A DNA stretch of 37,597 nucleotides, from contig NZ_BIXY01000071.1 of NCBI RefSeq assembly GCF_008326305.1, positions 1 through 37,597 of the forward strand, written 5' to 3'. Positions 17,291-25,321 of the stretch are shown here, one piece after another. Origin of the DNA: Dictyobacter arantiisoli. GTDB lineage: Bacteria; Chloroflexota; Ktedonobacteria; Ktedonobacterales; Ktedonobacteraceae. The position numbers and the translations under genes are program-made. The notes beneath the pieces are model-generated. The model had not been told where the DNA came from, made no database searches, and was given only the letters and a program-made list of their open reading frames with translations. The stretch's first letter is position 1, and every line of letters starts with the position of its first letter.

Positions 17291-18217
17291 ATGGTATTGG
17301 ATCAGACAAATAATGCAACGAATGCGGCCCATTTGCTGCGTGCTCTCTCAAATCAGATGGCCGATGCTGTTGAGCGTGTCAGCCCAGCCCTGGTGGTTGT
17401 CAATGGACGGCAACGCCAACCGGGTAGCGGTATTGTATATAGTCCCGATTTTATCCTGACAGCCGATCATGTCCTTGAGCGTGAGGATGATCTGACGATT
17501 CAGACCCATGATAAACGTACGCTGGCTGCCCAGTTTGTGGGACGTGATCCAGCCAGCGATCTGGCGGTGTTACGTGTGACCGAGTCAGGTTTAACACCGG
17601 CTAGCGTTGCCAGCCAACCGGCCCGTGTCGGTCAACTGACGCTGGCGGTTGGCCGCGCCTCCGAGGAGGGTCCAATGGCCAGTTCGGGTATTGTCAGTAG
17701 CATGGGTGGTCCTCTACGAACTGGACGCGGCGTGACGCTCGAACGCTATATCCGTACCGATGCTACTCCTTATCCAGGTTTTTCCGGTGGTCCGTTGATC
17801 GATGCCGAAGGGGCTGTACTGGGTGTCCTGACAACAGGATTAATCAATGGCATTGCATTGGCTATTCCCATACAGATTGCTCAGCAAATTGCGGAGGCAT
17901 TGATCAAACAGGGCTATATTAAACGCGGCTATCTTGGTGTTAGCAGCCAGTTAGTCCATCTCCCCGAGGCGCAGCGCGCCGGTCGTACGCAGGAACATGG
18001 CCTGCTGATTATCAAAGTTGAAGATCAGAGTCCCGCGCAAAAGGGTGGCCTGCTGGTTGGGGATATCCTGGTGGCGCTGGATGGGCATGAGGTTCACGAT
18101 TCTGATGATCTACAGCCTCTTCTCACAGGTGAGCGCGTCGGCAAGGAGATTCCGATCCAGGTGGTGCGCGGAGGCAACTTACAAATCCTGCAAGTCGTCG
18201 TTGGACAGCGTCAATAA
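17291..18217 (+). CDS. HtrA/Deg-like S1C serine protease with PDZ domain (1)
   Basis: 308 residues. A trypsin-like domain (about 25-205) has His in TADHVL, Asp in SDLAVL and Ser in GFSGGPL. A C-terminal PDZ domain (about 210-305) contains YLGVSSQ and GGLLVGDILVALDG. The usual GNSGGPL is GFSGGPL here: the nucleophile is kept, but the preceding Asn is replaced by Phe. There is no signal peptide or membrane helix, so it should be cytoplasmic, unlike classical DegP/DegS. AGGTAGAG precedes the ATG. The next gene is a paralogue 18 bp downstream, almost certainly in the same operon. Confidence 0.9.
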   Translation: MVLDQTNNATNAAHLLRALSNQMADAVERVSPALVVVNGRQRQPGSGIVYSPDFILTADHVLEREDDLTIQTHDKRTLAAQFVGRDPASDLAVLRVTESGLTPASVASQPARVGQLTLAVGRASEEGPMASSGIVSSMGGPLRTGRGVTLERYIRTDATPYPGFSGGPLIDAEGAVLGVLTTGLINGIALAIPIQIAQQIAEALIKQGYIKRGYLGVSSQLVHLPEAQRAGRTQEHGLLIIKVEDQSPAQKGGLLVGDILVALDGHEVHDSDDLQPLLTGERVGKEIPIQVVRGGNLQILQVVVGQRQ

Positions 18218-18235
18218 GCGAACAGGTAGGGCATA

Positions 18236-19177
18236 ATGACAGATATAGACACACATACAACACCATACGATACGCGGGGCACCTTGCCACTTCCTGATAG
18301 TTATTCGGCGGCGCTCACGGCGCTATTTACACAGGTACAGCCGAGCATCGTTCAGGTGCATACAGAAGGACGAGGTGGTGGGACAGGTGTGATCTGGCAG
18401 GATGATGGCAAGATCATTACCAATAACCATGTTGTTCCCTCAGACGATGCCCGGGTTCAGATCTCATTCGTGGATGGGCGGACGCTCAAAGCGCAGGTTT
18501 TGCAGCGCAATCCTGGCCTGGACCTGGCTTTGCTGAAAGTTTCCGGGGATACTTTTCAAGCGTTGCCGTTCGCAAAATCGGCACAGTTGCGCATTGGTGA
18601 ATGGGTCTTTGCGATTGGGCATCCCTGGGGACAGCGCTGGGTGATCACGGCAGGTATTGTTAACAGTACCAGTACCGCTACATTACGGGATGCTGCCAGT
18701 GTCCGGTATATTAAATCCGATGTTGGCCTGGCTCCGGGCAATTCTGGCGGACCATTGCTCAATGCGGATGGCGCGGTCGTCGGCATCAATGCGATGATTA
18801 TGGGCGGCGATTTAGCGGTCTCGATTCCCAGTGATGCTGTTACAACCTGGCTGGCAAGCCTTCCCAAAGATCGTGTCACGCTCGGCATCGAAGTCTTGCC
18901 GGTAGCGCTTCCTGAGCAGATCGGCCAGAGCTTACAGCCAGCCCGTACGACCGGTCTATTAGTCACAGGCATCCCTGCGCGGCAGACGCAGTTACATGAT
19001 CTTTTGATCGGGGATATTTTGCTGGCGGTTGCGAGCAAACCTGTCAGTGATGCCAGTACGTTACGTCAATTGCTGAACCAGGGTGAGTGGAACAAAACGA
19101 TTCCCCTCACCATCCTGCGCGGCGAAAGCATTCTGACTACAGATGTGGTTACGCAAACACAGCAACAGGCTGCCTGA
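18236..19177 (+). CDS. HtrA/Deg-like S1C serine protease with PDZ domain (2)
   Basis: 313 residues, paralogue of the preceding gene. The catalytic triad is His in TNNHVV, Asp in LDLALLKV and Ser in the canonical GNSGGPLL. Residues about 215-310 form a PDZ domain (GLLVTGIP, LLIGDILLAVASKPV). It has no signal peptide. AGGTAGGG precedes the ATG. The 18-bp gap and shared architecture suggest co-expression, perhaps as mixed oligomers. Transcription probably ends at the 30-bp hairpin downstream. Confidence 0.9.
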   Translation: MTDIDTHTTPYDTRGTLPLPDSYSAALTALFTQVQPSIVQVHTEGRGGGTGVIWQDDGKIITNNHVVPSDDARVQISFVDGRTLKAQVLQRNPGLDLALLKVSGDTFQALPFAKSAQLRIGEWVFAIGHPWGQRWVITAGIVNSTSTATLRDAASVRYIKSDVGLAPGNSGGPLLNADGAVVGINAMIMGGDLAVSIPSDAVTTWLASLPKDRVTLGIEVLPVALPEQIGQSLQPARTTGLLVTGIPARQTQLHDLLIGDILLAVASKPVSDASTLRQLLNQGEWNKTIPLTILRGESILTTDVVTQTQQQAA

Positions 19178-19215
19178 GCGCTGATCTATCAGATGGCGGT
19201 ACAACTATCTGCTAG

Positions 19216-19287
19216 CTCAGCGTCGATAAGAACCAACCAGGCAGACTTCAACACGGTTCTGTCTGGTTGGTTCTTATCGACGTTGAG
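19216..19287 (+). terminator. Very long hairpin after the protease pair
   Basis: 30-bp arms (19216-19245 and 19258-19287) with two mismatches and a 12-nt loop. It lies between the second protease stop and the LuxR-type gene. Its length exceeds normal terminators and its sequence is unrelated to the other long hairpins in the window. It may terminate or insulate. Confidence 0.85.
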
Positions 19288-19317
19288 GAAACGAGCTTAT
19301 GAGAGGATGATAGCAAG

Positions 19318-19932
19318 ATGCGCGTTTTTATTATTGCTCCCACGCCCATGAGCCAGGCAGGATTGCAGACGCTCTTGAGCTCTCCGAGTATTCATGTTAC
19401 TGGCAATGCCACCAATGCTGCGAGCTTGCCTGAAAGCGCGTCTATGGCTGATGTGCTTGTGTTAGTAGATGATATACAGATAGAAGAAATTATCCAGGTG
19501 TTTCCTCAAGCCACCCTGGTTGTCGTAACGAACCAGCCCGAGCGCCTCCTTCCGCTCCTCTCCAACTCCGAACTCGCGGCCTGGGGAATTGTACCCCTGG
19601 AGACGACGCCCACACAGCTTCAGAGTGCCGTCCACGCCGTTGCTCAGGGACTTGTCGTACTCCCGATCAGCAGTGCCCGTCAGATCTCAGAGCGTCAAAC
19701 ACGTGGAGAAGTAGTTCTCCTGCCCGGGACGGAAGAGGCACTCACGTCCCGCGAACGTGAGGTACTTGAACTGGTTGGACAGGGCCTACCCAACAAACTC
19801 ATCGCTCGTAGATTGCAGATCAGCGAACATACTGTCAAGTTTCATCTGGCCTCGGTCTCCACCAAGCTGGGAGCGGTCAGTCGTACCGACGCCGTGCGTC
19901 TGGGCCTGCGTCAGGGGTTGATTACACTCTAG
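19318..19932 (+). CDS. LuxR-family regulator with degenerate receiver domain
   Basis: 204 residues. Residues 1-120 have a receiver fold, but the acidic pocket normally reading VDDH is FIIAPTP. The strand ADVLVLVDD places Val where the phospho-accepting Asp should be, and the conserved Lys near residue 95 is missing. Residues about 138-200 are a LuxR/GerE HTH (LTSREREVLELVGQG, NKLIARRLQISEHTVKFH). It is probably a phosphorylation-independent DNA-binding regulator. Its position after the two proteases suggests it may control or be controlled with them, although the 30-bp hairpin separates them. GAGG lies upstream of the ATG. Confidence 0.88.
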   Translation: MRVFIIAPTPMSQAGLQTLLSSPSIHVTGNATNAASLPESASMADVLVLVDDIQIEEIIQVFPQATLVVVTNQPERLLPLLSNSELAAWGIVPLETTPTQLQSAVHAVAQGLVVLPISSARQISERQTRGEVVLLPGTEEALTSREREVLELVGQGLPNKLIARRLQISEHTVKFHLASVSTKLGAVSRTDAVRLGLRQGLITL

Positions 19933-20164
19933 CAATGATAACTCACATCCCCACGCATCAGAATTGGAATGCCATGCCTTCTCGTGGCCTGTTTTCTATT
20001 CTCTTCAAAGGCAATCCACATGTATAGTAGAAGCTGGCTTTTTTTGCAGTAGACTATGATAAAATAGGAATACATGAATAATTGGCAAGCGCAACGCTGA
20101 TATTGCACGCATAAGATCCTGAGATTGGCGTTTGTGTAGTTGCAATAAAGGATATTTGAGGCGT

Positions 20165-21814
20165 ATGGATGCAGATGTAATTGTTGTTGGGGCTGGCCTG
20201 GCTGGCCTGGTAGCTACTGCTGAGCTTATTGACGGGGGCAGACGCGTGATACTGCTTGAGCAGGAGCCAGAGGCATCGTTTGGTGGACAGGCATTCTGGT
20301 CTTTTGGCGGACTGTTCCTGGTGAACACGCCGCAGCAACGGCGTCTGGGCATTCATGATTCTCACGCGTTGGCTCTGCAAGATTGGCTGGGTAGCGCTGG
20401 TTTTGATCGGGATGAAGATCTGTGGCCGCGCCGCTGGGCTGAGGCGTATGTGGATTTCGCGGCAGGTGAGAAATATTCCTGGCTCCATGCGCAAGGCGTG
20501 CGTATTTTCCCTATTGTTCAGTGGGCGGAACGCGGTGGCTATCTTGCCAGCGGACATGGCAACTCGGTTCCGCGCTTTCACGTTACCTGGGGCACGGGTC
20601 CAGGGGTGATTGAACCGTTTGTGCGTCGGGTGCGCGATGGCGTGCAAAAAGGATTGGTGACACTGCGTTTCCGGCATCGTGTGACCGCTCTGCTCAAAGA
20701 GAATGGCGTGGTTGAGGGTGTGGGTGGGGAAGTGTTGGAGTCGAGCAGTGTGGAGCGTGGTGTGGCGAGTTCTCGCGTGGTGACAGGAGAATTTGAACTG
20801 CATGCGCAAGCCGTGATTGTCACTTCGGGTGGCATTGGTGGGAATCATGATCTGGTGCGCCGCAACTGGCCTAAACGATTGGGTGAGCCCCCCAAATATT
20901 TAGTCTCAGGCGTACCCGCCCATGTGGATGGGTATATGCAGGAAGTGGTGGCCGCCAACGGTGGGAACATCATCAATCCAGATCGGATGTGGCATTATCC
21001 AGAAGGCATTCATAATTTTGCCCCGCTCTGGAACAAGCATGCGATTCGTATCTTGAGTGGACCATCGCCATTGTGGCTGGATGCACATGGCGAGCGCTTC
21101 CCAATCCCTCTCTTCCCAGGTTTTGATTCGCTGGGATCAATCGAGCATATCATGAGTACTGGATATGATTACTCGTGGTTCGTGTTGAATCAGCGCATCA
21201 TCGAGCGGGAGTTTGCCCTTTCCGGGTCCGAGCAGAATCCTGATCTCACGGAACGCAGTATCCTTAAGACGCTCAGTCGGGTGTTGCCGGGAGCGCCAGG
21301 ACCAATTGAGGCTTTTAAAAAGCAAGGGATCGATTTTATTGTGCGCCGTACGCTCCCAGAACTGGTCCAGGAAATGAATAAGCTGGCTGATGGCGCGCAG
21401 ATTAATCTGGAGAAGCTTGAGCGCGTGATCGTTGAGCGGGATCGCGAAATTGAGAATTCTTTTAGCAAAGATGCGCAGATAACGGCTATTCGTGGAGCGC
21501 GGGCGTACCTTGGTGACAAACTAATACGCGTTGCCAGACCTCATCGCCTGCTTGATCCTGCTGCGGGGCCATTGATCGCTGTGCGGCTATCGATTCTGAC
21601 GCGGAAAACGTTGGGTGGTATCGAGACTGATCTTGAGGGTCGCGTGCTCCAGTCTGGGGAGCAGCCTATTCCGGGGCTCTATGCCGCGGGAGAAGTGGCT
21701 GGTTTTGGTGGTGGTGGCATGCATGGCTATCGTGCGCTTGAAGGAACATTTCTGGGTGGCTGTCTCTTTTCTGGTCGCGTGACTGGCCGTGCCGTCGCTA
21801 AGGCCGTGATGTAA
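20165..21814 (+). CDS. FAD-dependent oxidoreductase (COG3573, KstD/fumarate reductase-like)
   Basis: 549 residues. The N-terminal Rossmann motif VVGAGLAGLVATAEL (from residue 6) and the C-terminal GLYAAGEVAGFGGGGMHG FAD-binding motif define a flavoprotein of the fumarate reductase/3-ketosteroid dehydrogenase group. The conserved FGGQAFWSFGG and GNSVPRFHVTWGTGPG blocks match what I know of the COG3573 subgroup, whose substrates are mostly uncharacterised. ATG 20165 is chosen because the protein begins at the FAD strand and GAGG precedes it closely; the longer TTG start adds an unconserved tail. It is followed 9 bases later by a 19-bp perfect hairpin. Confidence 0.88.
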   Translation: MDADVIVVGAGLAGLVATAELIDGGRRVILLEQEPEASFGGQAFWSFGGLFLVNTPQQRRLGIHDSHALALQDWLGSAGFDRDEDLWPRRWAEAYVDFAAGEKYSWLHAQGVRIFPIVQWAERGGYLASGHGNSVPRFHVTWGTGPGVIEPFVRRVRDGVQKGLVTLRFRHRVTALLKENGVVEGVGGEVLESSSVERGVASSRVVTGEFELHAQAVIVTSGGIGGNHDLVRRNWPKRLGEPPKYLVSGVPAHVDGYMQEVVAANGGNIINPDRMWHYPEGIHNFAPLWNKHAIRILSGPSPLWLDAHGERFPIPLFPGFDSLGSIEHIMSTGYDYSWFVLNQRIIEREFALSGSEQNPDLTERSILKTLSRVLPGAPGPIEAFKKQGIDFIVRRTLPELVQEMNKLADGAQINLEKLERVIVERDREIENSFSKDAQITAIRGARAYLGDKLIRVARPHRLLDPAAGPLIAVRLSILTRKTLGGIETDLEGRVLQSGEQPIPGLYAAGEVAGFGGGGMHGYRALEGTFLGGCLFSGRVTGRAVAKAVM

Positions 21815-21822
21815 GGCTTTTC

Positions 21823-21865
21823 AAGCGGGATTGCAAAGGGCGGCGAGCCCTTTGCAATCCCGCTT
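21823..21865 (+). terminator. 19-bp perfect hairpin after the FAD enzyme
   Basis: Arms 21823-21841 and 21847-21865 are perfect complements around a GGCGA loop, 9 bases after the stop codon. The same sequence is the core of the R2 repeat seen elsewhere, so a mobile palindrome appears to have been recruited as the gene's terminator. Confidence 0.8.
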
Positions 21866-21967
21866 ACGTTCGCACCTATGGGATGCAATCCCCTGACTGG
21901 GTTCCAGGGCCGTGCCCTGGCCTCTTCCTCTCACCTACCCGCGTAGCGGGCAACCCATCAAATGAAG
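21823..21967. repeat. Repeat family R2, copy 2
   Basis: Shares the blocks TGCAATCCCGCTT and TACGTTCGCACCTATGGG, and an end resembling TCAAATGAAGG, with 2552-2754. Further small palindromes are CCAGGGC/GCCCTGG (21904-21920) and CCCGC/GCGGG (21938-21950). It is non-coding. Confidence 0.65.
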
Positions 21968-22034
21968 GATGACAGCGTATAAGAAGTGGCGCTGGCTTTA
22001 AATATGTCAGTTATGTGTCAGTGGGTAGATGCCG

Positions 22035-22064
22035 TTGATATATTCAGTAACGGTGACTTATAAT
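22035..22064 (+). promoter_or_regulatory. Sigma70-like promoter of the secreted glycosidase gene
   Basis: TTGATA (22035-22040), 18 bp, TATAAT (22059-22064). This gives a leader of about 170 nt before ATG 22243. No other strong candidate is present in this interval. Confidence 0.6.
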
Positions 22065-22242
22065 GATACACTAAAGGGAAGGCCACGAAAGCAGCTGCTA
22101 GCAATAGATCTTTAGAGAGCTACGCGGGCTGTGTGCCTGCTCTTTCCCGCTTTTGGAGATGAAGTAATTTTTCATGTACAAGAATGGTACTTGTATGGCT
22201 CTGTTGCCATGCAGTTTCTCTTTAAGGAAGGAGAGATGTACG

Positions 22243-24225
22243 ATGTTAAGGATGTTTGCCGATTCTGGTGTGCCTCATAGACGAGGTGCCGGGATTGCTA
22301 CTGCGGCTGCATTATGTTTGTTACTCTCTGCTCTCGCGCTGCTCAATCCTCTCGGTATTACCAATGTTTCTGCGGCCAGTAATGCTCAGGTCACTGTCAA
22401 TGCTGCTCAATCGCTGGGAACGCTGACCAATCTCAGTAAAGGGGTGAATACCGCTGTCTGGGATGGGAATTTAATGGATGGGGCAGCCAGCAGCGCGCTC
22501 AAGAATATAGGTATTCATACACTGCGTTATCCCGGAGGCTCGACCTCGGATGTCTATCACTGGCAGTCGAATACGAATGAGCCTGGTCAGGGGACCGACA
22601 ATGCCAGCAATAACTTCGATGCGTTCATGGGTATGGCTCAGAACGTTGGTGCGCAACCCATCATTACGGTTAATTATGGCTCTGGTACGGCACAGGAGGC
22701 CGCGAACTGGGTGAAGTATGCCAACAAGGGTGGCGCTGGCTATAACGGTCCTGTGCCGACCTATGCTGGCGGGAGTAGTACCGGTCACAACTATGGAGTG
22801 AAATACTGGGAAATTGGCAATGAAATATATGGGAATGGAACCTATGGTGGTTCCTGGGAGTATGATAATCATGCCAAGACTTCCGCAACCTATGCTTCGA
22901 ATGTGGTTGCTTTTAGCCAGGCGATGAAGGCCGTTGATCCGACGATTAGTGTCGGTGCTGTCCTCACCGCACCAGGAAACTGGCCGGATGGAATAACCAA
23001 CTCAGCCTCTCCCAGTCCCTGGAATACCACGGTTTTATCGACTGCCTGCTCATCGATTGACTTTGCGATTGTTCACTGGTATCCCCAGAATCCAGGCAAT
23101 GAAGCCGATGCTAGCCTGCTGTCCGCTCCCAGTCAGATCGCGAGTATGGTTTCTACAGTGCGCTCCGAGATCAATCAATACTGTGGTTCACATGCCAGCG
23201 CGGTAAAGATCATGGTCACCGAGACCAATTCGGTCTCTTCCAATCCAGGCAAGCAAACAGTGAGTGTCGTCAATGCCTTATATCTGGCAGATGATTATGC
23301 TACCTGGCTGGAAAATGGCGTTGCCAATGTGGATTGGTGGACCTTGCATAATAATGCCGTAGCAGGAAATACCAGTTCTTCGCTCTATGGTAATGCTCAG
23401 TATGGGGATTACGGCATCCTCTCTAATGGCACCTGTACCACATCCACCTCGGGTATCTGTGAACCGGCGGCCAATACACCCTTCCCGGCTTATTATGGCT
23501 TACAGATGCTGAACTATCTGGGCACGACAGGGGATACGATGGTCTCCTCCTCATCCAATCAGTCGCTGGTTGCGGTACACGCGATCAAGCAGGCCAATGG
23601 CAAGCTGGCCGTCATGCTGATCAACAAAGATCCTAATAATTCCTATACGGTATCGCTGGGCCTGAATGGATACAGTGCGGCAGCAAGCGCAACGGTCTAC
23701 ACATATGGAGAGAACAGTAGCTCAATTACATCCGCGACCGGTTCATCCTCCAGTGTCACCCTTGCCCCGTACTCGCTCACCACAGTAATCTTATCGGCGG
23801 GCAGCGGTGTCACGCCAACGCCAACCACTCAGCCAACACAGATTCCCACCTCGACACCGATCTCAACACCAACCGCGACGTCAACACCTGTGACCGGGAC
23901 CGGTTGTAAGGTGCATTATGCCGTAACCAATCAGTGGAACACCGGTTTTGGCGCTACGCTGACCATCACCAATACAGGCAACACTGCGATTAATGGCTGG
24001 AGCCTGCAATTCTCATTTGCCAATGGTCAGAAGATCACCCAGGGGTGGAATGCCAACTTCGCGCAGACGGGCAGTGCCGTCACTGTTACCAATGTCTCGT
24101 ATAATGGATCGATTCCGGCTGGAGCTACCTTAAGTTCTGCCCCCGGTTTCAATGGTTCCCTTAGTGGAAGCAATAGTAATCCCACTGCCTTTACGCTTAA
24201 CGGCGTAACCTGCACGACGGCCTAA
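22243..24225 (+). CDS. Secreted arabinofuranosidase-like glycoside hydrolase with CBM2
   Basis: 660 residues from ATG 22243, which has AAGGAAGGAGAG at good spacing; ATG 22174 is in frame but lacks this. Domains in order: a signal peptide ending near VSAASNAQ; a (beta/alpha)8-type catalytic domain (about 50-420); a beta-sandwich (about 430-510); a Pro-Thr linker (about 525-555); and a C-terminal carbohydrate-binding module of CBM2 type with Cys near both ends. Candidate acid/base is Glu in WEIGNE and nucleophile Glu in VTETNS, as in clan GH-A arabinofuranosidases. It probably attacks arabinose-containing plant polysaccharide while bound to cellulose or xylan. The exact GH family is not certain. 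Confidence 0.85.
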   Translation: MLRMFADSGVPHRRGAGIATAAALCLLLSALALLNPLGITNVSAASNAQVTVNAAQSLGTLTNLSKGVNTAVWDGNLMDGAASSALKNIGIHTLRYPGGSTSDVYHWQSNTNEPGQGTDNASNNFDAFMGMAQNVGAQPIITVNYGSGTAQEAANWVKYANKGGAGYNGPVPTYAGGSSTGHNYGVKYWEIGNEIYGNGTYGGSWEYDNHAKTSATYASNVVAFSQAMKAVDPTISVGAVLTAPGNWPDGITNSASPSPWNTTVLSTACSSIDFAIVHWYPQNPGNEADASLLSAPSQIASMVSTVRSEINQYCGSHASAVKIMVTETNSVSSNPGKQTVSVVNALYLADDYATWLENGVANVDWWTLHNNAVAGNTSSSLYGNAQYGDYGILSNGTCTTSTSGICEPAANTPFPAYYGLQMLNYLGTTGDTMVSSSSNQSLVAVHAIKQANGKLAVMLINKDPNNSYTVSLGLNGYSAAASATVYTYGENSSSITSATGSSSSVTLAPYSLTTVILSAGSGVTPTPTTQPTQIPTSTPISTPTATSTPVTGTGCKVHYAVTNQWNTGFGATLTITNTGNTAINGWSLQFSFANGQKITQGWNANFAQTGSAVTVTNVSYNGSIPAGATLSSAPGFNGSLSGSNSNPTAFTLNGVTCTTA

Positions 24226-24255
24226 CTGAGTTTTTTAGCGCAAGAGCAACTAATC

Positions 24256-24296
24256 AGGGATGCGAAAGGGAGCTTAAACCCGTTTGCATCCCTTTT
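24256..24296 (+). terminator. Rho-independent terminator of the glycosidase
   Basis: 15-bp stem with two mismatches (24256-24270 and 24279-24293), 8-nt loop and TTTTTG immediately after, 30 bases past the stop codon. Confidence 0.9.
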
Positions 24297-24309
24297 TGTT
24301 TGTCAGGAT

Positions 24310-24424
24310 TCCCTTTGTTCTTTTACAAAGTGTCAGCCTCCCATGCTCTCCACCATCTCTGTGCATGAGTTTTCGCGCCTGCAGGGGAGCAGCAAGATCC
24401 CGCTGGTATTGGGAATCAAACACA
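24310..24424. repeat. Repeat family R3, degenerate copy
   Basis: Contains CTTTGT/ACAAAG (24313-24330), CCCATGCTCT, GTGCATGAGTTTTCGC, GAGCAGCAAGATCCCGCTGG and GGAATCAAACAC in the same order as the element at 26257-26453. It lacks the internal hairpin insert. Its left terminal repeat is degenerate. Confidence 0.65.
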
Positions 24425-24466
24425 ATCTTCGTGATAATCACGTTATAGATTATACAGTGATGCACA

Positions 24467-24495
24467 TTGACAGATATCTTTATAATAGATACTAT
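24467..24495 (+). promoter_or_regulatory. Sigma70-like promoter of the unknown-function gene
   Basis: Consensus TTGACA (24467-24472), 17 bp, TACTAT (24490-24495), about 45 bases before the start codon of the next gene. Confidence 0.75.
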
Positions 24496-24540
24496 ATTGC
24501 TGAAATTAAAACTGAATAATTTTTATGGAGCTACAGAAGC

Positions 24541-25269
24541 ATGAAGCTGAATCAAGTGATCGCGATTGAAAAGGGCACGAAGAGCCGTTCTTTACAGGAG
24601 TTAACCGAGGCTCATCATAATTTGCAGAAGACAACTCTGCTGGCGGGTATCTCACGTACCTACCGTCCCAAGGACGAGGAGGGAGAGCAATTGCCTCCTG
24701 AGTCTACCCGCGTACAATTACGAGCGGAAGAAGTCATTGCAACCACCACTGAGTCCCTCACCAAGCTCTTCGATGTAGTGGCAAGCAAGGATTGGGCTAA
24801 CTGTGTGGCGAAGGCTGATATCGTGGTGGATGGCACAGTATTATTAGCCCAGGTGCCCGCTACCTATCTCCTCTTTCTAGAGAAGCAACTTGTTGATATC
24901 TATACCTTTATCAAGAAGCTGCCCGAGCTGGATACCTCAGAGGTGTGGACATTTGATGCCTCCACTGACTGCTGGGCGACCGAGCCAGTGCAGACGGTCA
25001 AAACGAAGAAGATCCCGCGCAACCATGTCAAGGCTCAGGCCACAGACAAGCATCCTGCCCAGGTTGAGGTCTACTATGAGGATGTCGTTGTTGGCAACTG
25101 GCGCACGATTAAGTATTCCGGGGCTCTCCCGGCGCGGCGCGTCAATGAACTGCTCAATCGTGTTGAGAAACTGCAAGAGGCCGTCAAGTTCGCGCGCGAA
25201 GAGGCAAACGGTCAGGAGATAACCGAGCAAAAAGTAGGCGCAGCTTTTCTCAATTATCTCTTTCATTAA
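24541..25269 (+). CDS. Conserved protein of unknown function beside a tRNA-mimic RNA
   Basis: 242 residues, soluble, no signal peptide. It begins MKLNQVIAIEKGTKSRS, has a polar helix, a central segment with VVDGTVLLAQVPATYLLFLE and a tyrosine/acid-rich stretch, then a C-terminal helix (RRVNELLNRVEKLQEAVKFA). It resembles an uncharacterised family I recall in actinobacteria and their phages (possibly DUF7873), but I cannot confirm this. No nuclease, ligase or NTPase motif is visible. It has a strong promoter and GGAG 10 nt before the ATG. The gene ends 18 bases before the promoter of the tRNA-like RNA on the same strand, so a role in binding or handling that RNA is an inference worth testing. 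Confidence 0.8.
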   Translation: MKLNQVIAIEKGTKSRSLQELTEAHHNLQKTTLLAGISRTYRPKDEEGEQLPPESTRVQLRAEEVIATTTESLTKLFDVVASKDWANCVAKADIVVDGTVLLAQVPATYLLFLEKQLVDIYTFIKKLPELDTSEVWTFDASTDCWATEPVQTVKTKKIPRNHVKAQATDKHPAQVEVYYEDVVVGNWRTIKYSGALPARRVNELLNRVEKLQEAVKFAREEANGQEITEQKVGAAFLNYLFH

Positions 25270-25287
25270 ATTTTAACGCAGAAATAG

Positions 25288-25316
25288 TTGCATTTTTGTC
25301 GCTGTTGCTGTAAAAT
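25288..25316 (+). promoter_or_regulatory. Promoter of the tRNA-like RNA
   Basis: TTGCAT (25288-25293), exactly 17 bp, TAAAAT (25311-25316). The expected start, 6-8 nt later (about 25322-25324), coincides with the first base of the predicted lower stem of the RNA. Confidence 0.65.
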
Positions 25317-25321
25317 CCTTC

